Shown: piece after piece, positions 1 through 7,980 of the stretch
How the letters are laid out: each line of letters starts with the position of its first letter
Position numbering within the stretch: position 1 is the stretch's first letter
From: Lentisphaerota bacterium
GTDB taxonomy: Bacteria > Verrucomicrobiota > Kiritimatiellia > JAAZAB01
Length of the DNA: 34,090 nucleotides
NCBI GenBank assembly: GCA_012514555.1
Contig: JAAZAB010000282.1
Coordinates: 1 to 34,090, forward strand
Direction: 5' to 3'
The notes under the pieces: model-generated
Databases searched by the model: none
What the model was told of the DNA's origin: nothing
What the model saw: only the letters and a program-made list of their open reading frames with translations
Made by a program: the position numbers and the translations under genes

Positions 1-806
1 CCGGTCTTTGAAGTTTTGACGGCAAGCATATTTTCCCGGAAGTCAACGTCGCGCCACTTCAGGCGGCAAATGTCGCCCCGGCGCATGCCCGAACACGCGG
101 CCGCTACAATCAGCGGATACATGAAGTCATCATCGCGGGCGGCATGCCATAGGGCTTGAAGTTCTTCGGGCGTGAAGGGCTTCCGGTGTATCGTCTCGCT
201 TTCGCCATTCGCGCGGCGGCCCACAAAACCGGCAAAGGGATTCGCGGCGCCAACTGGCAGAAAGCGCTCGAAAGACTTGTTTAACAGCTTGGCATTGTCG
301 CGGACCGTCTTCCGGGCGAAGCTGGCCTGAAGGGCGGCCATATATGCGGCGGCGTCTTCGGGTCTCACTTCATACAGCTTGCCGGCGGCCGGGTTCCGGG
401 TCTCCATGAAAGCAATAAAACGCTTGAAAGCGGCGTCGCATCCTTTCAGGTATGCTTCCCCGGCGGCCGTCTCGCGGCCCAGGTTGCGCCAGCGCGCGGG
501 CAAGTCGGCAATCGCGGCATATTCAACATGTCGGCCGGTTTTGGATTCAATCAGGCGTTCGGTCAGGTTTTCAACTCGCCCTTTTCGCCCCGCGTCCTCG
601 ACGAAAACAGCAAGCGCTTCCTCGGCTTTTTCGCGGCTTCTCTCAAAGACGGGATCGCCCGCATCGCCCACTCGGCCAGACGCCGGCGGCGTTCCCTTCC
701 ATTTAACGTCCAGGTTGACAACCTTCCGTTTTTCGCCCTCTGTATAAACCCCGTACCAGTGCGGCCGCAAGGTTCCGTCGCGTTGTTGCTTCAACATGAG
801 CCCCAT
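1..806 (-). CDS. Tyrosine recombinase / phage-type integrase, C-terminal part beyond window edge
   Basis: Own reverse-strand translation from ATG at 806: MGLMLKQQRDGTLRPHWYGVYTEGEKRKVV... ending ...AACSGMRRGDICRLKWRDVDFRENMLAVKTSKT at the window edge. The SGMRRGDICRLKWRDVDF segment matches the region around the first catalytic Arg of tyrosine recombinases. Not in the supplied ORF track because it runs off the edge. Confidence 0.87.
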   Translation of the reverse strand, partial: MGLMLKQQRDGTLRPHWYGVYTEGEKRKVVNLDVKWKGTPPASGRVGDAGDPVFERSREKAEEALAVFVEDAGRKGRVENLTERLIESKTGRHVEYAAIADLPARWRNLGRETAAGEAYLKGCDAAFKRFIAFMETRNPAAGKLYEVRPEDAAAYMAALQASFARKTVRDNAKLLNKSFERFLPVGAANPFAGFVGRRANGESETIHRKPFTPEELQALWHAARDDDFMYPLIVAAACSGMRRGDICRLKWRDVDFRENMLAVKTSKT

Positions 807-948
807 GTCGCGCCTCCTTTTTTAACCGACAAGGGGAGTTTGCAACAAAGAGCAACAGAAGGCAAGGAAAAAACACCCACAATCGCACCCACAGGACGCA
901 AAGTCCCGATAAAGTCCTTTATTTACAAGGTTTTGTGCGGTATTTATG

Positions 949-997
949 TCAGGCTCATAACCTGAAGGTCGTTGGTTCAAATCCAACCCCCGCTACC
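949..997 (+). tRNA. 3'-half tRNA-Met(CAU) remnant (anticodon arm, T arm, 3' acceptor strand); probable att site
   Basis: TCAGG-CTCATAA-CCTGA anticodon arm, GTTGG-TTCAAAT-CCAAC T arm, CCCCGCT acceptor 3' strand and A discriminator. No matching 5' acceptor (AGCGGGG) or D arm upstream, so the gene is truncated. Confidence 0.8.
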
Positions 998-1005
998 TGT
1001 TTGAG

Positions 1006-1035
1006 GGCCGGAACATGTGTTCCGGCCTTTTTTTT
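1006..1035 (+). terminator. Rho-independent terminator downstream of the tRNA-Met remnant
   Basis: Perfect GGCCGGAACA/TGTTCCGGCC inverted repeat (1006-1015 and 1018-1027) followed by eight T residues. Confidence 0.88.
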
Positions 1036-1137
1036 CAAGAGTTTCCTGACTGTCCCCCGTTCGAGGGTTCACTCTTCCGCGCGCCTCTCGTCATAGCGCA
1101 TGAAAAACTCGGGAGCGCAAGCGCACGGGACGCATTC

Positions 1138-4100
1138 CTACCGGGTATCATCCGTCGCGACAGCCAGTTCGCAGACCGGGATTTCCCATTTGTCCGTCCG
1201 CAGTTGAAGGCTGTACTCGGATTCGCGGCAGTCGCCCCGCAGCCTGGCGATCATGCATACAACGCGAGCCCGCTCTATCGTGGAGAGCCTGTCTCTCCAT
1301 CGCTTCGCGGCGTCGGCGGAAAACTGGGCGACGACCGTGCCCCCGGGATTGACCAGCAGCTGGCGCTCGCCGTTCGCGCAAAGGTTCAGGGAATCGCCCG
1401 GCTGGAGAGCGGCCAGCGCGGCATGAACGGGATCGTGCGCGGCGCACCTGCCGGCGAAGTCGAGGAAAACGTCGTCCAGCCCGAGGAGCACGTAGTCGTG
1501 TCCCCGCAAGTCCGCCTCCGCGCCGGCGCCGCTCTCCCGGCGGGATGCGAAACAGGGTCCTGCGAGGTCGCCGGCAAAGGGGTTTCGGCTGTCCATCCGC
1601 CGAAAGATCGCCAGGGTGTGGCGGGCGCGGGTCATGCCCACGTAGAGCACCCGGCGCTCCTCCTCGATATCCGCTGGCTTGGCCCCCGACCAATCGCCGC
1701 AGAGCAGGACGTGCGCGTACTCCTTCCCCTTGGCGGCGTGGATGGTGTTCAGGATCACGCCTTCGCCGAAGGGCTCGTCGCGGCGGCGCTGGGCCAGGGA
1801 CTCGTACATGTGCTCTACAAACGCATGGACGGGCGCGGGTTCGCCGGCGGTTTCCCAGGCCCAGTCGTCAATGATGGCCCTCACCATGGCCGACCATGAA
1901 TTCGCGGGCGGGATATCAGGGGAAAATCCGAGCTTGATCGCAAGTTCCGATGCTCGCGCGGCGCCGCCTTCGTTCGCCAGCGCGGCCATGGCCTGCCGGA
2001 CTTCGCGGATGCGGTGCAAAGGCGGGATCTTGCCACGGTCCAGGGGCCATGAGACGGGGATCCCCTCGGCCTCCGCCGCCGCGCGCACGAAAGCCAGGTC
2101 CCGCCGCGTGCGCGAGAGCACCGCGATGTCATCCCAGTGCGCCGCACCCAGCTCCTTCAGCCGCCGAATCTCGCGAACCGCGGCCGCGGCCTGGCCGCGG
2201 ATGTCGCCCACTTCCACCAGCGCCACCCGGCCGCGGGTCAGCGGGTCCTTATCCCCGAATACCCCGCCGGCGGGAAGCAGTCCGCGCCCCTGGTCTATGC
2301 GGGCTGGGTGTTTTGTCTTCATGCGGTCCCGGTTGTGAGCGATCAGCCGGTTCGCCGCCTCAATGATGTGCCGCGTGGAACGGTAATTCTCGACCAGGCG
2401 CGCAATGTCCGCCGCGTAGTCATCCTTAAACCTGCGGATGAACTCGACGTTCGCGCCGCGGAACCCGTAAATGCTCTGGTCGTCGTCCCCGACGGCCAGG
2501 ATGGACAGCTTGCGATCCCCGTCTTTGATTGTCCGGCCGGCGATGAGGCTGATCATTTCGTATTGAGGCGCGTCAATGTCCTGGTATTCGTCCACGAGGA
2601 TGTGTTCGAATCCCGCCAGGAGCCGGTCGCGCACGTCGTCGGGTTCGACGCCGGGAACCGCGGTGTCCCCGCGCAGCACGGCCAGGGCGTCCGTAATAAT
2701 CCCATCGAAGTCCACACCCTTGACGTCGCGCTCGGCCGCTCCCCGAAAGGACAGCCCCAGGATGCGCAAAGCAAGGGCGTGATAAGTTTGGACCACGACT
2801 CCAAGGGCATCCCGTCCGGCCAGGGCCGAGAGCCTCCGGCGCAGGTCCAGGGCGGCGCGGTGATTGAAGCAGCAGACCAGGATTGCGCGGGGCCGGACGC
2901 GCTTGACCCGCAGGAGATAAGCGCATCGGTGCACGACGGTCCGCGTCTTGCCCGATCCGGGGCCGGCAAGGATGAGCAGGTTCCTGCCGGGCGGCTGCGT
3001 GACAATGCGGACCTGGTCGCGGTTGCCCAGCGAGTCCACGATGGCGCGGAACGATCGCGCCGTGGTGGCGCGCTCCAGCAGGTCCCGGGCGCCGCCGAAG
3101 AAACGCCGGATGAAAGCCTCTTTATCCATCGTGAAGTAGGCGACGACCAGTTCCAGCGCGGCCTTGATCTTCTGGAGTCCGTACCGGGCGTATTCGTTCA
3201 TCACGTGGACCTGGAAAATGCGTTCCCTGTAGTGGTGCTGGAGCGTGTCATAGTGCTCCGCCGTGTAGCGCTGCCCGCCAGCCTCGGGAAGCATCCTGAT
3301 CGTCATGGCGGAGCGGAAGATGGCCAGGCCCTTCTGCAGGATGATGACGTTCTGCTCGTGCAGAAACATCAGCCCCCTCTCGATTGCCGCCTGGACGTCG
3401 CGGATGTCGGAACGCAGGGCCAGTTCCCGGTTCAGGGCCGACCCCATGGCCTCAAAGGTGAAATCCACAAGCAGGTCCGCCTTGGGCGGCGTGCCGGCCG
3501 GCACGCCGCGCAGGAGTTCCTCCAGCATCAGTCCGGCGACGCGCCGGCGCCGCTCCGCGATCTCCGAGACCTGCGCCCACTCCCGCCGGACCCGCACGCG
3601 ATATGAGTCGTGACCGACGTGTCGCAGCTCTATGCTGCCGGCCTGCCCGGAGAAGCCGCGCCCGTCCTCGGAAAGGCTGCGCAGAAGCTGCCGGAGCATT
3701 TCCATCGAGCATTCCGCGCCGCGCGCGAGCAGGGCGTCATTGACAAGGCGCAGGTTAATCGGCATCCAGCCTTCGGGGTCCGGCGCCTGCTCGGAGAGCA
3801 GCTTCAAAAGCTCGCGGTCGGCGCCAAGCGCCCGCTGGAGCCGCATCCCCGAGTGGTCCGCCACCTTGTAGCGCACGAACGCCGTGAGCAGCGTGTCCTT
3901 TCTCAGGACGCCCACGCCCATCATCGAGTCCAGGACCTTGAGCACCTTGGCGCTCAAGTACTCCTGGCTTCGTCTCTCGCGCACCATCAGCTCAGGAACC
4001 TCCGTTTTCGACGCCTTCATCCAGGACTGGAACTCGGGCAGCGCCGCTATGTCGTCCACCGACAGAAAATCGGTCTGCCCTGCGTTAAGCATCTCGCGGA

Positions 4101-6360
4101 CAATGGCGAGCCACAGGCCGGCCTCCCGCCCGGACAAGTCAAGGCCGGCCAGGCGCGCCCGCGCGTCCTCGATGGACTTGACGAGCAGGCGGGCCTGAAC
4201 GATGTTTGTCCGATTCTCGTTGCGCTCGATGAAGCCGGAGCGTTCGAGCCATGACACGGCCGCCCGGACCTTGGTGTCGGCCGCCCGGTCTTCCGGCGAA
4301 AAACTCGTGTCCACGTCCTCATCCCTGAGCAGTTCGCCCGATGTGATAATCACTTCGTCGGTCTGCTGCGACCGCGCGGCCTTGCGGAGGCCCCGGAGTA
4401 TCTGCTGGATGTCCCGGGGGCTCAGCTCGGACAGGGCGCCCATCCGGAACTGCTGCTCGCAGTCATCCTCGTCGTAGAGGAGTATGCAATCGGCCGGCTT
4501 GCGATCGCGGCCTGCGCGCCCCGCCTCCTGGAGATAGCTTTCCAGCGACCCGGGAATCTCGGCATGGACGACCAGCCTGACGTCATCCTTGTCTATTCCC
4601 ATTCCGAAAGCGTTCGTTGCGCAGATGACCCGCACCTCGCCGGCCAGGAAAGAGTCCTGGATGCGCTTCTTTTCCGGCGCGGAAAGGCCGGCGTGGAAGC
4701 GCTCGGCCGCCCACCCGCGCCCGGCAAGAAACCCGGCCGTCTCCTCCGCCGCCTGGCGCGTCGCGCGGAACACGACCGCGCTGCCGCTTCCGTCCGGCGA
4801 GAGCCGCTCGTGCAGCAGATCGTCAACCCTGGGAAGTTTCGCGTGCCGGCCCACGGTCTGGACCTCGAAGTTGAGGTTGTCGCGCTCGACCCCGCCCGCA
4901 TAGCGGATAAGTTCCGCGCCTGTCTCACGGCGGAAATACTCGACGATCTCGGCGATGACGTCCTTCTTGGCCGTCGCCGTGAAGCACGCGATGGCCGGCA
5001 GCGCGCCCCCCTGGTCCCTGGCCAGTTCCCGGATGAACCGGCCTACATAGAGGTAATCCGGGCGGAAATCGTGGCCCCACTTGGAGAGGCAGTGCGCCTC
5101 GTCCAGCACCCAGCAGCCGATCTCGCGCTGGAGAACGGCGTTGCGGAACGCGCGGCTGCGCACCTGCTCGGGCGCCACGTACAGCAAGGAAACGGAGCCC
5201 GTGCGCACGCCGCGCAAGACCTCCGCGCGCTCAGGCGACGTCAGCAGGCCGTAGAGCGCCGCCGCGCCATGCATGCCCGTGCGCCGGACGAGTCCGTCAA
5301 CCTGGTCCTTCATCAGCGCCTGGAGCGGCGACACGACGATCGTCAGCTGCCCGCGCCGCAGGCTGCGCGCCAGGGCGGGAAGTTGGAAGCACAGCGACTT
5401 CCCGCCGCCGGTCGGCATGATCGCAAGGTGCGACTCGTTGCGCATTCCGGCCAGCACGATTCTCCGTTGGAGGCTCCCGCCGTCAATATCCGCGGGCGTG
5501 GGACGGAAGCCCTCGAACCCGAAAAAGCGCTTGAGTTGCGTTTCGGGGTCGTGAACGGAACGGCAGTACGCGCAGGCAGGATCGTCGCAGGGCACATCCC
5601 GCAACCGGGCCATGAGCGGGACGACCAGTGGATTGTGAAGGCGCACCCAGGGTGGGAGCACCGAGTCGGCGCCCGCGACACGCAGCCAGGTCAGGGCGTA
5701 GGCCAGCGCCCAGCGCGCTTCCCCGGTGCTGAAGTCGCTTTCCGAAAGGAACCTCACGGCGGTGCGGCACGCCATCCGGCCTATCAGGGCCGACAAGATG
5801 GCTCTGCCTTCCGGTTCCGCGGGCGATGCCGGTCCGGCTGCCTCCTCGAAGACACGCTTCATGCCCTCGGCCACGCGCGTGTCGCCTCCGGTGTCCCGGC
5901 AAAGAAGAAAGCGCAGGCAGCAAAACACGTCCGGCGCCGCTTGCGCCATGCCCCGCAGGGACTCTATCTCTTCGGCGAGCAGGGTCCCGGCGAGCCGCGC
6001 GTCGGCTACCGGGTCGTTCAGCGACTCGGACACCAGCTTGTAGTCTTTCACCAGCCTGTGATACGGATTCTCAGGGAAGCAGACGGGCGACAGGAACAGC
6101 GTATCCGCCGCCGGCAAACTCAGGAGCGCAGAGGCCGGGTTGACGTCGGCCAGCACGGCAAGGTCATGCCGGACGATGTTGTGCCCGGCCACGCAGGACG
6201 CCGTCTCCGCAAACCGGCTCAATTCCAAAGCGGCCTCGCCGTGATCGAATCGGCCGCTGCGCAGGAACTCCCGGTCTCCGAGCGCGGCGCCGATCTTCAG
6301 GATCAGCCCCTGCTGTGTAGTTTCAAGGTCGAGCAACAGGCAGTTGGACAGAAATTCCAT
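1138..6360 (-). CDS. Large multidomain protein: DEDD-type 3'-5' exonuclease + RecQ-like helicase + UvrD/Rep-like helicase
   Basis: N-term LLLDLETTQQGLILKIGAALG...AGHNIVRHDLAVLAD (DEDD-type exonuclease). Middle IMPTGGGKSLCFQLPAL, VLDEAHCLSKWGHDFRPDY, ATNAFGMGIDKDDVRLVVH, SYLQEAGRAGRD (RecQ). C-term LILAGPGSGKTRTVVHR, ILVDEYQDID, VGDDDQSIYGFRGA, LVENYRST, NTIHAAKGKEYAHVLL, RRVLYVGMTRA (UvrD/Rep). The ORF track starts at 6468, but ATG at 6360 overlaps the upstream stop (TGATG) and gives MEFLSNCLLLDLETT. Confidence 0.9.
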   Translation of the reverse strand: MEFLSNCLLLDLETTQQGLILKIGAALGDREFLRSGRFDHGEAALELSRFAETASCVAGHNIVRHDLAVLADVNPASALLSLPAADTLFLSPVCFPENPYHRLVKDYKLVSESLNDPVADARLAGTLLAEEIESLRGMAQAAPDVFCCLRFLLCRDTGGDTRVAEGMKRVFEEAAGPASPAEPEGRAILSALIGRMACRTAVRFLSESDFSTGEARWALAYALTWLRVAGADSVLPPWVRLHNPLVVPLMARLRDVPCDDPACAYCRSVHDPETQLKRFFGFEGFRPTPADIDGGSLQRRIVLAGMRNESHLAIMPTGGGKSLCFQLPALARSLRRGQLTIVVSPLQALMKDQVDGLVRRTGMHGAAALYGLLTSPERAEVLRGVRTGSVSLLYVAPEQVRSRAFRNAVLQREIGCWVLDEAHCLSKWGHDFRPDYLYVGRFIRELARDQGGALPAIACFTATAKKDVIAEIVEYFRRETGAELIRYAGGVERDNLNFEVQTVGRHAKLPRVDDLLHERLSPDGSGSAVVFRATRQAAEETAGFLAGRGWAAERFHAGLSAPEKKRIQDSFLAGEVRVICATNAFGMGIDKDDVRLVVHAEIPGSLESYLQEAGRAGRDRKPADCILLYDEDDCEQQFRMGALSELSPRDIQQILRGLRKAARSQQTDEVIITSGELLRDEDVDTSFSPEDRAADTKVRAAVSWLERSGFIERNENRTNIVQARLLVKSIEDARARLAGLDLSGREAGLWLAIVREMLNAGQTDFLSVDDIAALPEFQSWMKASKTEVPELMVRERRSQEYLSAKVLKVLDSMMGVGVLRKDTLLTAFVRYKVADHSGMRLQRALGADRELLKLLSEQAPDPEGWMPINLRLVNDALLARGAECSMEMLRQLLRSLSEDGRGFSGQAGSIELRHVGHDSYRVRVRREWAQVSEIAERRRRVAGLMLEELLRGVPAGTPPKADLLVDFTFEAMGSALNRELALRSDIRDVQAAIERGLMFLHEQNVIILQKGLAIFRSAMTIRMLPEAGGQRYTAEHYDTLQHHYRERIFQVHVMNEYARYGLQKIKAALELVVAYFTMDKEAFIRRFFGGARDLLERATTARSFRAIVDSLGNRDQVRIVTQPPGRNLLILAGPGSGKTRTVVHRCAYLLRVKRVRPRAILVCCFNHRAALDLRRRLSALAGRDALGVVVQTYHALALRILGLSFRGAAERDVKGVDFDGIITDALAVLRGDTAVPGVEPDDVRDRLLAGFEHILVDEYQDIDAPQYEMISLIAGRTIKDGDRKLSILAVGDDDQSIYGFRGANVEFIRRFKDDYAADIARLVENYRSTRHIIEAANRLIAHNRDRMKTKHPARIDQGRGLLPAGGVFGDKDPLTRGRVALVEVGDIRGQAAAAVREIRRLKELGAAHWDDIAVLSRTRRDLAFVRAAAEAEGIPVSWPLDRGKIPPLHRIREVRQAMAALANEGGAARASELAIKLGFSPDIPPANSWSAMVRAIIDDWAWETAGEPAPVHAFVEHMYESLAQRRRDEPFGEGVILNTIHAAKGKEYAHVLLCGDWSGAKPADIEEERRVLYVGMTRARHTLAIFRRMDSRNPFAGDLAGPCFASRRESGAGAEADLRGHDYVLLGLDDVFLDFAGRCAAHDPVHAALAALQPGDSLNLCANGERQLLVNPGGTVVAQFSADAAKRWRDRLSTIERARVVCMIARLRGDCRESEYSLQLRTDKWEIPVCELAVATDDTR

Positions 6361-7187
6361 CACGGTTGCAGCGTTCCCCTGCACTTGGGATAGCCCGAGC
6401 AGCCCCAGAACTGCCGGCCGGCGTTCTTGCCGGTCTTGGCCGTGCGCAGGACCAGGGGCTTCCCGCATTGCGGACAGGAGGGAATATGATCCGCCGGATC
6501 AGTCGGATCAGACGGATCTCGCTTCCGCCGATCCCGCTCAGCCAGGCGCGCGGCAGCAAGTTGCTCGCTGTAGCCGCCGCCCTCGACGAACTGCGCCTCC
6601 ACTGCTGCGATCTGCTGGTCAAGCAGGAAGTTCGCCTGGTTGATCAGGCAGATCAGCGCGTTGGCGCGTACGGCGGGGTCGGCATGCTCCAACCACGCAG
6701 CGTAAAGCGCCCATCGCTGTTGATCTGTCAGATCCGTCAGATCAGACCGATCCGACCGATCATTCCTGAATTTCCGCGGCACTTCCCTCACCGCCCGCGC
6801 CTCAGGGCCGTCGGGCGCCCATTGCGGCAAGCGCCGGTGACGCAGGAAGTCCTCGAAATCGAGCAGCAGTTCCTCCAGGCTGGCGCGCGCCACGTTAAGC
6901 AGGCGCAGCTCGGTCTGCGACGAGGTCGCCGAGGCGCGGCTGCCCTCGGCGATGTTCTGCCGACCGGACCGCGCCGCCTGCACCATCTGGTCCACGGTCC
7001 TCGAACGCGGATCGAGGAACTTCTCGCAGAACCACCAAGCGGCATCGTAAATGATCGTAGAGGTTTGGAAGCTCGCGGTCTTGCGGTACCCGCCGCTCGG
7101 CCGGAGTTTCTTGCGGCCGGTGTGGCGCCACAAATGATCCGTCCGATCGGGCTGATCCGCAGGCCGCCCTCCGTTTTCCTCCGGCAT
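6360..7187 (-). CDS. Four-helix-bundle (23S rRNA IVP/S23-like) protein with C-terminal topoisomerase-type zinc finger
   Basis: SFQTSTIIYDAAWWFCEKFLDPRSRTVDQMVQAARSGRQNIAEGSRASATSSQTELRLLNVARASLEELLLDFEDFL is a four-helix-bundle family sequence. C-term CPQCGKPLVLRTAKTGKNAGRQFWGCSGYPKC is a topoisomerase-type zinc ribbon. Start chosen at ATG 7187, preceded by a purine-rich stretch; the ORF track extends to 7337. Confidence 0.82.
   Translation of the reverse strand: MPEENGGRPADQPDRTDHLWRHTGRKKLRPSGGYRKTASFQTSTIIYDAAWWFCEKFLDPRSRTVDQMVQAARSGRQNIAEGSRASATSSQTELRLLNVARASLEELLLDFEDFLRHRRLPQWAPDGPEARAVREVPRKFRNDRSDRSDLTDLTDQQRWALYAAWLEHADPAVRANALICLINQANFLLDQQIAAVEAQFVEGGGYSEQLAAARLAERDRRKRDPSDPTDPADHIPSCPQCGKPLVLRTAKTGKNAGRQFWGCSGYPKCRGTLQP
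6488..6518. repeat. GATC-containing 9-bp tandem repeat array A (4 units)
   Basis: GATC at 6488, 6497, 6506 and 6515, exactly 9 bp apart; encodes R-DPS-DPT-DPA-DH on the minus strand. Confidence 0.85.
6722..6761. repeat. GATC-containing 9-bp tandem repeat array B (5 units)
   Basis: GATC at 6722, 6731, 6740, 6749 and 6758, exactly 9 bp apart; encodes N-DRS-DRS-DLT-DLT-DQQ. Confidence 0.88.
7136..7157. repeat. GATC-containing 9-bp tandem repeat array C (3 units)
   Basis: GATC at 7136, 7145 and 7154, 9 bp apart; encodes A-DQP-DRT-DHL. Confidence 0.75.
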
Positions 7188-7452
7188 CCTCACACTCACT
7201 CCCCCTCGCCGCCGTCGCGGCCCATGCGGCACTTGATGTCGCAGTTGATGATGAAGTCCCGTTCTTCGTCCGTGATGACGCGCGTCTCGTCCCTTACTGT
7301 CGCATATTGGCGCGGCGCTAACAAGCAGAAGGTTCAACCCGTGGAAATCGGAAGGCTCGGATCAGCCTGTAAACCAAGATCGCGCCCGGCAAACGGCGGC
7401 AGTTGAAAAAGTAACGTGAAAAAATAATGTTGCATGTCCAGTCGAATGCAGT

Positions 7453-7477
7453 ATTATTACGATTTGTTAGTAATTAT
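7453..7477. promoter_or_regulatory. AT-rich imperfect palindrome upstream of the Fur-family gene; possible PerR/Fur operator
   Basis: ATTATTAC (7453-7460) and GTAATTAT (7470-7477) are inverted with 7 of 8 matches, in an AT-rich patch 20 bp before the start codon. Confidence 0.5.
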
Positions 7478-7496
7478 TTAAGGACATGGATTGCAT

Positions 7497-7937
7497 ATGG
7501 ACGGGCAAGATTTGAAACGCCGCATGGCAGAATTTGCCGGCATGTGCCGGCAAAAGGGGGTAATTGCCACGCACCAGCGGACGGAGATATACCGCGAGCT
7601 GGCCGGCAGTTCAAAGCATCCCTGCGCGGAGGCTGTGTTCAAGGGGGTCAAAAAGCGAATACCGGCCATTTCCCTGGACACCGTCTACCGGGCGTTGCGG
7701 CTTTTCGAATCCAAGGGCGTCATCTCGCGCTGTTGCACCATCGGAGACAGGGCGAGGTTCGACGCGGACATGGGCAGTCATGTTCACTTCGTGTGCACGC
7801 GATGCGGGCGCGTTTTGGATGTGGCTGGAAGCGCCCCGTCTTTCCTGAAAGCGCCGCCGGAGGCGGCCGCAATGGGCGCCGTGGAGTCAGTTCGCGTGGA
7901 AGTGCGCGGGCGCTGCGGGAGATGCGGGAAGAAGTGA
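7497..7937 (+). CDS. Fur family transcriptional regulator, PerR-like
   Basis: [54 protein letters not shown] winged helix; [15 protein letters not shown] and CGRCG metal motifs; immediately upstream of catalase. ATG at 7497 (ORF track uses TTG at 7491). Confidence 0.88.
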   Translation: MDGQDLKRRMAEFAGMCRQKGVIATHQRTEIYRELAGSSKHPCAEAVFKGVKKRIPAISLDTVYRALRLFESKGVISRCCTIGDRARFDADMGSHVHFVCTRCGRVLDVAGSAPSFLKAPPEAAAMGAVESVRVEVRGRCGRCGKK

Positions 7938-7980
7938 CGCTGGTGGCGGAACTCAATCACAAACCATGCAGAGGAGGCAT

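Noticed and set aside
379-965. Plus-strand ORFs 379-747, 452-706 and 528-965
   Set aside because: Antisense to the integrase reading frame at 1-806; no motif support.
2137-6393. Large plus-strand ORFs (e.g. 2137-3606, 3610-4254, 4564-6393) opposite the helicase gene
   Set aside because: All antisense to well-motified helicase sequence; translations are low-complexity with no family signal.
6488-7157. CRISPR-like interpretation of the regularly spaced GATC arrays
   Set aside because: Units are 9 bp, with no 20-40 bp repeats or unique spacers, and are in-frame coding sequence; no cas genes.
6360-7337. Diversity-generating retroelement suggested by the Avd-like four-helix bundle
   Set aside because: No reverse transcriptase, no A-biased TR/VR pair seen in the window; only a fold-level similarity.
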